Numbered from the stretch's first letter, positions 36,401 through 42,125 are shown. The stretch: DNA of 64,000 nucleotides from Saccopteryx bilineata (GCF_036850765.1 NC_089490.1:105146574-105210573), one strand, 5' to 3'. Program-made: numbers and translations. The notes: generated by a model not told the origin, from the sequence alone.

Positions 36401-36644
36401 AGCACATATAGGAACAGATCAATGTTCCTGTTGTGTCTGTCTCTCTCTCTCCTTTCCTCTCTCTCTAAAATCAATAAAATAAACATTGAAATTTTTTTTT
36501 TTTTTAAAAAGAGGAAATGCTCAACCTGGAACAGTTCAACAAGTGGGAGGTCCTGGGCCCTGCCCGTGGGTTTCACTGGCCTCTCTTTTCCAGGACTCTG
36601 AAGACCAGCTGCTGGAGAGCAGTGACCCCCTGGGAGCGCTGTAG
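987..36644 (+). CDS. STAB2: Stabilin-2 (HARE), C-terminal part; 25 coding exons, partial at 5' end
   Basis: Stabilin-2 is a type I membrane scavenger receptor of sinusoidal endothelium in liver, spleen and lymph node. It clears hyaluronan, other glycosaminoglycans and apoptotic cells through clathrin-coated pits (family knowledge). The spliced frame here is about 988 residues: EGF-like (1-36), FAS1 (about 38-180), FAS1 (about 195-335), Cys-rich and laminin-EGF/EGF repeats (338-630), Link domain (about 632-731), EGF-like linker (731-750), FAS1 (about 755-885), membrane segment (about 897-917), tail (921-988). Human STAB2 has about 2550 residues, so the first roughly 1560 lie left of the window. 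All 25 exons have AG acceptors and GT donors, and their phases join with no stop. The large introns and the NT5DC3 neighbour favour STAB2 over its compact paralogue STAB1. The promoter is outside the window. Segments and neighbour were recognised by remembered homology, not by a search. Confidence 0.95.
1245..1410 (+). repeat. MIR SINE fragment
   Basis: Old MIR recognised by the order of its landmarks: GTGACTTTGGGCAGATTAT, CAGTTTTATCATCTGTAAAGG and GTTGTTATAAGTATTAAACGAG. It is diverged and lies in a STAB2 intron. Confidence 0.7.
1438..1517 (+). repeat. 5'-truncated bat SINE
   Basis: Matches only the 3' part of the longer SINEs at 35951 and 53110 (GCTTCTCATCTCTCTC, CTGTCTGTCTGTCCCTGTC). The tRNA-like head is missing. 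Confidence 0.6.
1650..1992. mobile_element. Nonautonomous hAT element, family A
   Basis: Ends are inverted: CAGGGGTCCCCAAACT and AGTTTGGGGACCCCTG. The element is flanked by an exact 8-bp duplication, GGCTAGAG (1642-1649 and 1993-2000), the hAT signature. It is 343 bp with an internal A run and no transposase frame. Confidence 0.9.
2603..2650 (+). CDS. STAB2: STAB2 exon b: start of FAS1 domain
   Basis: A 16-codon exon ([16 protein letters not shown]) between tttgcag and gtaaga, phase 0. It is the helical lead-in to a FAS1 domain. It is too short to stand out as an ORF but matches the stabilin segment that follows the EGF repeat. The next intron holds a SINE and an L1 fragment, then a second SINE. 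Confidence 0.9.
2693..2963 (+). mobile_element. tRNA-derived bat SINE with CT tract and A tail
   Basis: Begins GCCTGACCTGTGGTGGCGCA, has a B-box-like GGTTCAAAACC, a long CT microsatellite (2827-2890) and an A-rich tail. The target duplication AGCTGGGTCTC is on both sides. Confidence 0.88.
3194..3595 (+). repeat. Old L1 3' fragment
   Basis: Recognisable L1 ORF2-end landmarks: CTGGGACAACTGGTTAACC, TCTAGAAGAAAATATA and the late ATTTTCTTCTTTAGGCTGTA. The frame is broken. Confidence 0.65.
3604..3980 (+). mobile_element. Long (about 380 bp) tRNA-derived bat SINE
   Basis: Head GCCCTGGCCAGTTGGCTCAG with B box GGTTCGATTCC, then a body ending in GGGAAAATACAAAAA. The target duplication AAACATTATTT is on both sides. 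It has four relatives in the window, at 7525, 21102 and 59506 plus the shared head type. Confidence 0.9.
4161..4244 (+). CDS. STAB2: STAB2 exon c: FAS1 core (TVFAP motif)
   Basis: Encodes 28 residues including [12 protein letters not shown], the conserved FAS1 H1-box-like motif. The acceptor is cttcctgcag and the donor gtaagt, phase 0. The next intron carries the hAT element at 4463-4761. From 4762 to 5781 I see only a probable MIR-derived stretch around 4990-5200. Confidence 0.93.
4463..4761. mobile_element. Nonautonomous hAT element, family B
   Basis: Inverted ends CAGTGGTCCCCAACC and GGTTGGGGGACCACTG. Exact 8-bp duplication CTCTATAG at 4455-4462 and 4762-4769. It is 299 bp and noncoding. 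Confidence 0.92.
5782..5928 (+). CDS. STAB2: STAB2 exon d: FAS1 domain
   Basis: Encodes 49 residues including the FAS1 second conserved box, seen as VLRYHVIA. Phase 0 at both ends, donor gtaagg. The next intron (5929-6741) holds an antisense MIR at about 6030-6235 and otherwise nothing recognised. Confidence 0.94.
6030..6235 (-). repeat. MIR SINE, antisense
   Basis: The reverse complement has MIR landmarks: TTAGGAAACTGAGCTCAGAG, CAAGGTCACACAGTAAGTAA and CATATGCACTAACTCATCTA. Confidence 0.75.
6742..6882 (+). CDS. STAB2: STAB2 exon e: end of FAS1 domain
   Basis: Encodes 47 residues with [13 protein letters not shown], the typical C-terminal strand and helix of a FAS1 fold. Donor gtgggt, phase 0. 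The next intron (6883-8431) carries two antisense SINEs (7063-7243 and 7525-7903) and an old unclassified repeat-like stretch at about 7950-8280. Confidence 0.94.
7063..7243 (-). mobile_element. tRNA-derived bat SINE
   Basis: Reverse complement of the short SINE type at 2693 and 46070. The 3' end reads CACTGTGCCACCACAGGTCAG. The duplication TCAGTCTATTT/CCAGTCTATTT flanks it. Confidence 0.88.
7525..7903 (-). mobile_element. Long tRNA-derived bat SINE
   Basis: Reverse complement of the long SINE, from a T run to GAGCCAACCGGCCAGGGC. A 13-bp duplication, AAAAGGAGTGTCT, is exact on both sides, so the insertion is young. Confidence 0.93.
8432..8491 (+). CDS. STAB2: STAB2 exon f: lead-in to next FAS1
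   Basis: A 20-codon exon ([20 protein letters not shown]) between ctttgcag and gtaaaa, phase 0. It links two FAS1 domains. The 343-bp intron that follows shows no recognised element. Confidence 0.9.
8835..9011 (+). CDS. STAB2: STAB2 exon g: FAS1 domain
   Basis: Encodes 59 residues including [13 protein letters not shown] and [10 protein letters not shown], the two conserved FAS1 boxes. Acceptor gtttcag, donor gtattt, phase 0. The next intron (9012-10327) holds an old repeat-like sequence at about 9541-10000 and nothing else recognised. Confidence 0.95.
9541..10000. repeat. Old interspersed repeat, family not named
   Basis: Carries a widely repeated mammalian motif (TTACCACACACTGGCTT, GGCTGGAAGTCTGAAATCAAGG, CATTCTCTTTTCTCTTCTTAT). 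I cannot name the family with confidence. Confidence 0.5.
10328..10417 (+). CDS. STAB2: STAB2 exon h: FAS1 domain
   Basis: Encodes 30 residues (VLAVDLPRS to GADSDI), phase 0, donor gtgagt. It is the middle of the second FAS1 domain in the window. In the 2-kb intron that follows I see probable MIR copies at about 11420-11640 (antisense) and 12105-12290 (sense), and a TC microsatellite at the 3' end. Confidence 0.92.
12394..12434 (+). repeat. TC microsatellite forming a polypyrimidine tract
   Basis: About 17 TC dinucleotides followed by TTTTTCAG directly at the acceptor of the STAB2 exon at 12435. Confidence 0.95.
12435..12581 (+). CDS. STAB2: STAB2 exon i: end of second FAS1 domain
   Basis: Encodes 49 residues ([10 protein letters not shown] to TTFNVS). 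The acceptor follows a TC microsatellite. The end at 12581 uses the weak donor gtcagt, because only this gives phase 0 and joins in frame to exon j, yielding the NVS-GDCGSC junction expected for stabilins. A much stronger-looking donor, gtaaga at 12610, would shift the frame. Confidence 0.88.
13860..13916 (+). CDS. STAB2: STAB2 exon j: Cys-rich linker
   Basis: A 19-codon exon ([19 protein letters not shown]) with four cysteines, phase 0 both ends, donor gtaatt. It begins the Cys-rich laminin-EGF-like cluster. The next intron holds the SPIN-like element at 14493-14706 and MIR-like sequence on either side of it. Confidence 0.92.
14493..14706 (+). mobile_element. SPIN-like nonautonomous hAT element (copy 1)
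   Basis: Inverted ends CAGTGGTTCTCAACC and GGTTGAGAACCGCTG. Exact 8-bp duplication ATCTAGAC at 14485-14492 and 14707-14714. It is 214 bp and noncoding. The sequence matches my memory of the SPIN family. Confidence 0.9.
15222..15348 (+). CDS. STAB2: STAB2 exon k: Cys-rich / laminin-EGF-like
   Basis: Encodes about 42 residues with [12 protein letters not shown], ending in phase 1 at donor gtgagg. The next intron (15349-16757) holds an antisense MIR-like stretch near 16030-16170 and a CAT trinucleotide run at 16378-16416. Confidence 0.94.
16378..16416 (+). repeat. CAT trinucleotide microsatellite
   Basis: About ten ATC/CAT units, slightly interrupted at the start, within a STAB2 intron. Confidence 0.9.
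16758..16907 (+). CDS. STAB2: STAB2 exon l: laminin-EGF-like repeat
   Basis: Encodes about 50 residues with the EGF-like pattern [18 protein letters not shown] and [10 protein letters not shown], phase 1 to phase 1, donor gtaggt. The next intron (16908-18307) contains an antisense MIR (about 17205-17400) and an L2 3' tail (about 17985-18200). Confidence 0.96.
17205..17400 (-). repeat. MIR SINE, antisense
   Basis: GAGTGCCTACTGTGTGCCAG, then CAGATGAAGAGACAGAGGCA and GGTGACTTGC, read as the reverse complement of MIR. Confidence 0.7.
17985..18200 (+). repeat. L2 LINE 3' tail
   Basis: L2 landmarks GTAAGCTCCATGACAACAGG, ATTGCCTAGCAGTGTC and a diverged GAATGGACGGATGAGTGAA end. Confidence 0.65.
18308..18412 (+). 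CDS. STAB2: STAB2 exon m: EGF-like repeat
   Basis: Encodes 35 residues with [20 protein letters not shown] and CDTQA, phase 1 to phase 1. The donor is gtctgt, weaker than the consensus, but it is the only one that keeps frame with exon n. The next intron shows a C-rich run at about 19170-19187 and no recognised interspersed repeat. Confidence 0.93.
19663..19770 (+). CDS. STAB2: STAB2 exon n: EGF-like repeat
   Basis: Encodes 36 residues with [23 protein letters not shown] and ITC, phase 1 to phase 1, donor gtaggt. The next intron (19771-21771) holds an old repeat-like region at 20120-20500, a MIR-like stretch at about 20900-21060 and the SINE at 21102-21488. Confidence 0.95.
21102..21488 (+). 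mobile_element. Long tRNA-derived bat SINE
   Basis: Intact head with A box-like TGGCTCAGCGGTAGAG and B box GGGTTCGATTCCC, long body and a roughly 25-base A tail. The duplication AAAACCCAAACTC is on both sides. Confidence 0.93.
21772..21965 (+). CDS. STAB2: STAB2 exon o: two EGF-like repeats
   Basis: Encodes about 65 residues covering one EGF-like repeat (FCKQSNGGC to GDGHSC) and the start of the next ([18 protein letters not shown]). Phase 1 to 0, donor gtgagt. The next intron (21966-23115) has a MIR at about 22480-22680 and an L2-like stretch after it. Confidence 0.96.
22480..22680 (+). repeat. MIR SINE fragment
   Basis: CTGTGTAGCCAGGGGCTGG, GTATCTTCATTTGCAAAGTG and TTGTTGTGGGGGTTAAATGAG follow the MIR order. 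Confidence 0.7.
23116..23257 (+). CDS. STAB2: STAB2 exon p: EGF-like repeat before Link domain
   Basis: Encodes about 47 residues ([15 protein letters not shown] to DLHFQ), phase 0 to 1. The donor is gtcagt. The next intron carries a hAT element (23644-23872) and an L1 fragment that comes to within about 75 bp of exon q. Confidence 0.95.
23644..23872. mobile_element. Nonautonomous hAT element, family C
   Basis: Ends CCCTGGTCAGCAAACT and AGTTTGCCGACCACTG are inverted with a few changes. Exact 8-bp duplication GTTTAGGG at 23636-23643 and 23873-23880. The core repeats TTGGCTCTGTTGACA. Confidence 0.9.
24126..24345 (+). repeat. Old L1 3' fragment next to Link-domain exon
   Basis: L1 ORF2-end landmarks: AATAGCCAAAAGGTGGAAAC, ATGAATGGATAAATAAAATG and GACACAAAAGGACAAATGTG. 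It ends about 70 bp before the exon at 24417. Confidence 0.75.
24417..24550 (+). CDS. STAB2: STAB2 exon q: Link domain, first half
   Basis: Encodes about 45 residues ([19 protein letters not shown] to QLSYAQK). The pattern [12 protein letters not shown] is the classic start of a Link (hyaluronan-binding) module. Phase 1 to 0, donor gtgggac. The next intron (24551-26122) holds an antisense MIR (about 24690-24870), a sense MIR (about 25495-25690), a TGATGA-rich stretch (25710-25790) and an L2-like stretch (25930-26050). Confidence 0.96.
26123..26288 (+). CDS. STAB2: STAB2 exon r: Link domain, second half
   Basis: Encodes about 55 residues with [23 protein letters not shown] and WDVFCFRMK, the conserved Link-domain cysteines and GWL/VxYP motifs. 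Phase 0 to 1, donor gtaatt. The intron to exon s is only 144 bp. Confidence 0.96.
26433..26539 (+). CDS. STAB2: STAB2 exon s: EGF-like linker and start of last FAS1
   Basis: Encodes about 36 residues: [14 protein letters not shown], then [18 protein letters not shown], which opens the membrane-proximal FAS1 domain. Phase 1 to 0, donor gtatgt. The 1.9-kb intron after it contains a MIR (about 26640-26870), an antisense MIR (about 27150-27440) and an L2-like piece (about 27735-27850). Confidence 0.95.
26640..26870 (+). repeat. MIR SINE
   Basis: AAGAGCACGGGCTCTGGACC, TGGGCCTCAGTTTTCTCATC and AATTAAATGAGTCAGTA. This is one of the best-preserved MIR copies here. Confidence 0.8.
28421..28540 (+). 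CDS. STAB2: STAB2 exon t: membrane-proximal FAS1
   Basis: Encodes 40 residues ([13 protein letters not shown] to GLGGNE) with [11 protein letters not shown] as the FAS1 first box. Phase 0, donor gtaagt. The next intron (28541-29447) has an old repeat-like region (about 28585-28870) only. Confidence 0.95.
29448..29588 (+). CDS. STAB2: STAB2 exon u: membrane-proximal FAS1
   Basis: Encodes 47 residues ([13 protein letters not shown] to GQDPRQL), phase 0, donor gtacgg. Against the human protein as I remember it, the junction is one residue shorter here. The next intron (29589-31122) has a MIR-like piece and a TGATGG/GTG microsatellite interrupted by a SINE. Confidence 0.93.
30005..30470. repeat. 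TGATGG / GTG microsatellite split by a SINE
   Basis: Runs of TGATGG- and GATGAT-type repeats at 30010-30160 and 30345-30470, including ten GTG units near 30402-30432, are interrupted by the SINE at 30162-30344. Confidence 0.85.
30162..30344 (-). mobile_element. tRNA-derived bat SINE inside microsatellite
   Basis: Reverse complement of the short SINE type, ending CACTGCGCCACCACAGGTCAG. The flanking duplication is masked by the surrounding GGTGATGG repeats. Confidence 0.85.
31123..31230 (+). CDS. STAB2: STAB2 exon v: end of last FAS1
   Basis: Encodes 36 residues ([16 protein letters not shown] to APPAPV), including [11 protein letters not shown], the FAS1 C-terminal strand. Phase 0, donor gtgagt. 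The next intron (31231-32137) contains only MIR-like sequence (about 31510-31690 and 31770-31990). Confidence 0.96.
32138..32266 (+). CDS. STAB2: STAB2 exon w: transmembrane segment and tail start
   Basis: Encodes 43 residues. About 20 hydrophobic residues ([17 protein letters not shown]) form the single membrane span, followed by the basic RLNRR stop-transfer sequence. Two endocytic motifs follow the known stabilin-2 layout: YSYFRL at 32216-32233 and FQHF just before the exon end. Phase 0, donor gtaaga. The next intron (32267-33236) has a 20-base G run at 32962-32981 and no recognised transposon. Confidence 0.96.
32962..32981 (+). repeat. G homopolymer, 20 bases
   Basis: An uninterrupted run of about 20 G in the STAB2 intron before the NPLY exon. 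Its exact length is subject to sequencing error. Confidence 0.85.
33237..33353 (+). CDS. STAB2: STAB2 exon x: cytoplasmic tail with NPLY
   Basis: Encodes 39 tail residues ([12 protein letters not shown] to SYDPLT). The NPLY endocytic motif is at 33294-33305. The position of the human DPF motif reads DPL here (33342-33350). Phase 0, donor gtgagt. The following 3.2-kb intron holds a SPIN-like element and two adjacent SINEs. Confidence 0.95.
33674..33861 (+). mobile_element. SPIN-like nonautonomous hAT element (copy 2, internally deleted)
   Basis: Same ends as the copy at 14493. It is 188 bp because 26 internal bases are missing after GCAATACA. The duplication is CTTTAAAA/CTTAAAAA with one mismatch. 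Confidence 0.88.
35951..36303 (+). mobile_element. Long CAGGCAGTGGCGCAG-type bat SINE
   Basis: Head CCTGACCAGGCAGTGGCGCA, body with AGCTCACCAGCTTGGACC, tail of AAAT repeats. The duplication AAAGAAATGCACAACC is on both sides. Confidence 0.9.
36324..36510 (+). mobile_element. Older bat SINE adjacent to the previous one
   Basis: Head GGCCCTGACTGGATGGCT, pyrimidine-rich middle, then AAAATCAATAAAATAAAC and a T-rich, A-rich end. The duplication GAAATGCACAACCTGG / GAAATGCTCAACCTGG flanks it. Confidence 0.85.
36594..36644 (+). CDS. STAB2: STAB2 terminal coding exon
   Basis: Encodes the last 16 residues, [16 protein letters not shown], then TAG at 36642-36644. The acceptor ctcttttccag is strong and the phase is 0. 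The tail length fits the human protein as I remember it. The acceptor lies about 80 bp downstream of a SINE poly(A) tract and its target duplication. Confidence 0.93.
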   Translation, partial: DSEDQLLESSDPLGAL

Positions 36645-37115
36645 GGCCCAGACCTGGGCCGCCAGCCCTCACCCACAGCCATCCGGGCCCCTGCACCAGC
36701 TCCTCTGTCAACTGTGCAGCCTCAGCCCCGGCTCCCTGGGCGGAACATCGGGTCCTCTAACTGTAGGAAGCGTGAAGCACTCAAGACGTACTTCATCTCT
36801 TTGGTTGATTTGGGGGATTCTTTTATTTCTGTGGGTGAGGGGCCATGTGAAATTAGCCACCAACTCAGGGGGACTGCTCCCTCCTCTGACCTGTCGCTGT
36901 CCTTCCTGTGTACCTTCTGATGGCACTCACTACATTCTACCCAACTCAGTGGTAACTGTGACCCTGACTTCTTTCCCCGTCAGGCGGCGAGCTCCCGAAG
37001 GCAGGGGCTCGCCAACTCTGTCTTGTCTCTCAGCTCTGAGCACAGTGTCTGGCACATGGAATGTGCCCCATAAACATTTATGAAACAGCAATAAATTTAG
37101 TGGAACAAATCTAGC
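36645..37115 (+). other. STAB2: STAB2 3'UTR (end approximate)
   Basis: The sequence from the stop codon to about 20 bp past the AATAAA at 37090-37095 is taken as 3'UTR. Its last part (about 36985-37095) resembles the 3' tail of an L2 LINE, with the GCAGGGGCT, GTCTGGCACAT and ATAAACATTTATGAA landmarks. The cleavage site itself is inferred. Confidence 0.65.
37090..37095 (+). promoter_or_regulatory. STAB2: Poly(A) signal of STAB2
   Basis: A canonical AATAAA about 450 bp after the STAB2 stop codon. It lies just after the L2-like tail. No clear GU-rich element was seen downstream, so it is less certain than the NT5DC3 signal. Confidence 0.6.
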
Positions 37116-39017
37116 GTTTTGAGAAACAAAAATACTGTTTGCCGCAGAAGGGGTCAAGCTTGGAAGATAAAATTCACTTGTTTGACCTAAATAGGGTCTT
37201 TTGGGCGCAAGCATCCGCCTTATGACTGATTTCTTAATTCTGCTTTGTTTGCGTATGTATTAAGAAGACATGATAACCACATGAGACATCACTTCCCAAC
37301 CACTAGGATGGCTGTAATCAGACAGGCAGACAATAACAAGTGCTGACTAGGATGTGGATAAATTGGAGCCCTCATACGTTGCCGGTGGGATTGTAAAGTG
37401 GTGCAGCCACTGTGGAAAAGGTTAGCAGTTCCTCCAAAAGTTAAACACAAAGTTACCACTTGATCCAGAAACATCACTCCAAAGCATTTACCCAAGAGAA
37501 ATGAAAACATGTCCACATAAAAACTTATATGTGTATCTACACATATTCAGAGGAGCATTATTCATAATAGCCAAAAAAACGGAAGCAACCCCAATGCCCA
37601 TCAGCAGATGACTGGATGACCAAATTGTGGTACTGGATATCCTATAACGGAATGTCATTCCACCCTAAAAGGGAGCTAAGTACTGAAACACACAGCGACA
37701 TGGAGGAACCTTGAACATATTATGCTAAGTGAAAGAAGCCAGACGCAAAAGACCACATATTGCGTAATTCCAAGTAGATGAAATTTTCAGAATAGGCAAA
37801 TTCAGAAACAGAAAGTAGAGTAATTAGTGGTTACCGGTGACTGGGGAAGGGAAGCATGGAATTAACTGCTAAGAGGTGTCGTTTCCTGTTTGGTGATGAA
37901 AACGTTCTGGAATCTTAGCGGTGATACACAGGACTCTCCGTGCACTGCAGAATGTCCACGACACCAGGCTCCTGCCCTCACGATGCCAGGAGAGACCCCC
38001 ATGACCGAGACAACCGAACACCCTGCAACCCACCTCCAACATGTCCAAACGTCGCTAGGGGGGCAGTACTGGGCTGAGCACGGTGTCTCTGTGGGGACAG
38101 AGAAGCGACAGGCTGGGCTAAGCAGATCTCAGATTCCTCTTTGTTGCCCTCAGAGCCCACATTACTTTGTCCCCCATCATCAGGCTTTTAGCTGAGCCAA
38201 CTCCGAAGTTCTGGAAGCCCCACAGTGTCTTGTAAGCTTGTCACAACTCCAGGAAAGGGAAGAAGTCCCAGTTTCAGGCAAAGGAACACCTTACCATCTC
38301 TTCTAGGACGACATGCCATGGTGGGAAAAATGCCACGTTTCCAGGACATCGCTCCCCAGAAAGTGAGGGACAGATGTGCTAGTGGGTCCACCAATACCGC
38401 CATCACAGGTACCAAAGGGCAAGTGACGGGAAGGAACCACAGCAGGCTCTCCGTGGGAAAAGTGAATGACACAAAGGTCCCAGCACGAGAGGTCAAGTAT
38501 ATCAAAGTGTTTAAATACAAACACACACACACATGGGCACACATATGCTTAAACACTTATTTTAAAAAAAGCTCTTCAAAATATTGAAATTTATCCAAAA
38601 CCCAGTAGTGATTTGATCATAACACTCATCCCTAATTCAGTATTATTTTCTTCCCTTAAATCACTGCATCCAATTCCCAGCTTTCCAGGTAATCTGATGG
38701 CAGACAAACATGTTGATCACCACCTTTTCCCTGTTTCTCAAGGAGGGAATTATCTGAGGGAAAAAAATTCCAAGTGGGTTCCCTGCTGCCCACCTACAGC
38801 TAAGCTCACACCATCTTTCCATCTGCGGCTTCATGACAGTCTCCAAGCTCCAAAAGCAAGCAGTGTGCTTTGCTGGCCACGATGGCACGAGGGTGGTGAG
38901 ACAGGAACCCTCAATCTCCCACCCCTTTCATAGGCGTACTTTTTGGTTGTGGTTTTATTAGAATTTGTTATGACTTCGCCACTACCTTAAGCACACAAAA
39001 ATCAATGACTTACAATC
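37116..39017. other. Intergenic gap between convergent 3' ends
   Basis: This is the space between the STAB2 and NT5DC3 transcript ends. It contains an old L1 3' fragment (about 37285-37935) and a short CA run near 38520. No open frame with coding character, tRNA or conserved structure was recognised. Confidence 0.6.
37285..37935 (+). repeat. Old L1 3' end (ORF2 end and 3'UTR)
   Basis: L1 landmarks in order: GGGATTGTAAAGTGGTGCAG, GAACCTTGAACATATTATGC, AGTGAAAGAAGCCAGACGC and GGTGATGAAAACGTTCTGGA. It lies in the gap between the two genes. Confidence 0.85.
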
Positions 39018-39036
39018 AACTGGATGACACGGTTAT

Positions 39037-39042
39037 TTTATT
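39037..39042 (-). promoter_or_regulatory. NT5DC3: Distal poly(A) signal of NT5DC3
   Basis: On the minus strand it reads AATAAAATAACC. About 50-65 bases downstream (39000-38980) is a T/GT-rich stretch, gatttttgtgtgc, typical of a cleavage-stimulation element. The upstream sequence is A/T-rich as usual for UTR ends. Confidence 0.65.
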
Positions 39043-41392
39043 TAGCAACAAATTAACATGTAACAAAATCAACATTTCCAATAAATAGCAAATTCACATT
39101 CAGAATAAATAGTAGGTCTACCTAGTCTGCATTTACGGTGCCTGCTCCCACAGAGGCACAATGTGTCATTCTACTAAACAACTAGAGAACAGTTTCCTAA
39201 GACAGTGGTCAAGCCTGCAGGGCCAGCAAAGTGCAGAAGCGCAGGCACGGGGTGGGTCCCCAGAAAGCAGACACGAGATGGAGAGTCACGTGCAGGAAGT
39301 TTATGGGGTGTGTTCTGGGATCCACACCTGGAAAGGGAAGGGAGGGGAAGAGAAGAGAGCTGCTCAGAAAGGGGGTGCAACCTCATCCGAGGCAGGCTTT
39401 CCAGCCGGGGAAAGTCCCAGAGAGGGCTGACCGCCCCCAGGACTACATCCTTCAGTCCTAAAAGGTTATCTGGGCAGCCGAGCCCATCACCCAGGGCAAG
39501 CATGGTCACAAGTAACTACAATGAGAGGTATATTCAACTGGTGCCTGAGCCTGACAGCTCAATTACACGGGACAATGCCCTGTGCTAGACACAGTGTCTC
39601 ACCACTGGCCCCGTAAGTAAATGTGCCTAGAGAGTCCAGGGAGATACGGTACACTTACCTACAGAACTCCTTCCTACTATCTGCACCCACTATCGGGTTG
39701 CGGCAAACGACCACCTGAGAGCCAGTGTAGCCTGCAGCCCGTTTTTATAAATCAGACTGTAATCAAACAGAGCTGTGTCCTTCCCCAGAGCAGCAGCAAC
39801 AGAAAGTGGTCTGCAGAGCCAAAAATACTCTCTGACCCTTAACAGGAAACCTTTGCTGAAATTAAAGAAATTTCACCCTCTTTCCTTAACCCATTAGGGT
39901 GTTGAAGGTTAGCTGACCTTGGAGCCAAGGTCCCAAATGTTAAGGCAAATAAAAGAGAGAATTGGCACAAGAGGAAACTAATAAGAGGGCAAAACATAGG
40001 CTCCCTTGCAGTTGAATAGAGCAATCAAAGAGCCCCGTCTCTAGCCAAATTTAGTTTTACAGCATTCTAGACAAGGGTCCCCAAATGGCTTTTTGGCAGC
40101 AAATGAGCATTCACACAGTAGATTTCAGTTCCAGCACTCTGAAGCAGCTCTCAACTGCTTCAAAGGTCTTCTAGAGGAAGAGGGAGGAAAGCCACTTATA
40201 TTATCCAAAGCTAAATTAGCAAGGAGGAAAGACAACTTTTCATTTCCCCTTTGCAATAATGAAGAGGGCCCATGCAGCCAAAGCAACTAGCAATTTAGCC
40301 TGAGACGCCCCCGAATCAGTAACAGGTGGTTTATGTTACTTGGCATTAATGGCCAGGGGCGGCTATGCTAGGAGGAAAGTGGGAGCTCTAAGCCAGACTC
40401 CTAAAATACCTTAAAAGCCAGGTTTCTCTACAGAAGCAGCTCTGGAAAACCAATTGCTCAGGTCCCTTCCCAGGCGACCTGCGCGGGTGCCACGCGCCTT
40501 CCATCGGCTGGCATGGGTTGGCCCTGGACTACGAATTTCAATACTAAAAATGGAAAATGTTTTTTTCTTAATGTGCAAACTAATTGTACTCTGTTTACTT
40601 CCGAAATTGTTATTTTGAAGGGTGGAAAAGAGACTCACTTCCCTTGTACCAACGTTCGCCAGCGTGGGCACCAGAGAACGCTAGAGAGAACAAAATGCCC
40701 GTGCGGTGTGCCCACTCCCAGCTGAGTCCTGAGAGTGGCTGAGCGCAGACCCCGGGGGACGCCTCTGTCCTTCACGAGGACGCGCTGTCCTGACCCGTGC
40801 TGCTGGCCCGGCACGCGTCGGCCGTGGGCTGGACACACGCTTGGGAGCCCTGCTGAGACAGAGGCCAGGCTTCTGCCATGGGGCAGATCCCAATACTGCC
40901 GTGTCCCACGGCCCAGAGGCTGGAGACTCATTGATGATAAACGGTGCGATTCATTAATCATACCCAGAAAATGCATTTCTCCTCCGAGGGCTGGCTCACG
41001 CAACCCAGATACCCATGAAAGCAGGTTTTAAAAATGGTCTACTTCATTCTTGAGTAAACAAAACATACTGTAACTGGCACCAAGGAGCAATCCAATGACT
41101 ATCTGATTTGATAAAAACTAAGAAATTAAAAATAATAATAACCACTTCCTCACTCAGCTTCTCCACAACGAAAGCCAAAAGCACCAGTGTGTCCTTTGAG
41201 GACCCGACACCGAGTGACATAGCACTCCTTAAATGCCAGATTTCAATGAACTCTGATGCTTAAGACACCAGGAGCTAACAAACAGTAAACAAAAGGCCTA
41301 CCCCATTCCAGAAAAGGAACGGACCACTGTGCTTATAATAAAATTTAGCAGGAAAAAAAGGGGTCTAAGTGATTGGGCTACCGGGTCTAAGT

Positions 41393-41743
41393 CAGTGGTA
41401 GTCAACCTGGTCTCTACCGCCCACTAGTGGGTGTTCCAGCTTTCATGGTGGGCTCTAGCGGAGCAACCAAGGTATAAATAAAAAGATAGATTTAACTAGA
41501 GTAAGCTGTTTTATAAAGATTTATTCTGCCAAACTTAGCAAAAATCCGACATAAAGTACTTGGTAATAATTATTATTATATGCTTTAACTTGCTGTAACT
41601 CTGCTTTATAAATTTTATAAAGTAAAGTTACTTCCCTACTTTATAAGTCACCACTACTGTGGAACCAATGGGCGGTTAGAAAATTTTACTACTAACAGAG
41701 ATACAAAAGTGGGCAGTAGGTGTAAAAAGGCTGACTACCCCTG
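41393..41743. mobile_element. Nonautonomous hAT element, family D
   Basis: Ends CAGTGGTAGTCAACC and GGCTGACTACCCCTG. The duplication GTCTAAGT/GTCTAAAG is imperfect. It is 351 bp and lies in the inferred NT5DC3 3'UTR. Confidence 0.82.
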
Positions 41744-42103
41744 GTCTAAAGGGTCACCTTCACTATCATAGTTAAGCACGAGGAGGTACTACAAGTAAAG
41801 CCCCATTATCACAAGCGGCGTTACAGAGCATGCTGCAGAACTTGCTGTTTCTGTCTCTGGCAGGCAGCCTTTGGGATGCTAGCATTTTGATACACTGATT
41901 ACAATAAAGACACTGAATTAGCAAGTACTCTTCACAAGGCCCCTTCCTGTGCCTGCCACACATTAGGTTTAAGGATATACGGTGTCACCTGCATTGTTCT
42001 TAGAAAGACATGAGCAATACTGTTAGCTAAGTCATTACTAACCCTTCTCTTCATTGGAATGCCCTTTAACCTCTCCCGCCTTAAATGCAGACACCTAAAG
42101 CAA

Positions 42104-42125
42104 CCCCCCCTCCCCCCCCCCCCCC
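42104..42125 (+). repeat. C-rich homopolymer run
   Basis: About 7 C, a T, then about 14 C on the plus strand, so a G run in the NT5DC3 transcript. Confidence 0.85.

Noticed and set aside
987..36644. STAB1 instead of STAB2
   Set aside because: Remembered tail and Link-domain sequences, large introns and the NT5DC3 neighbour all favour STAB2. STAB1 is a compact gene next to NT5DC2.
36517..37083. A 188-codon open frame on the + strand
   Set aside because: It crosses the last STAB2 exon in another frame and runs into the UTR and L2-like tail. It shows no protein-family pattern.
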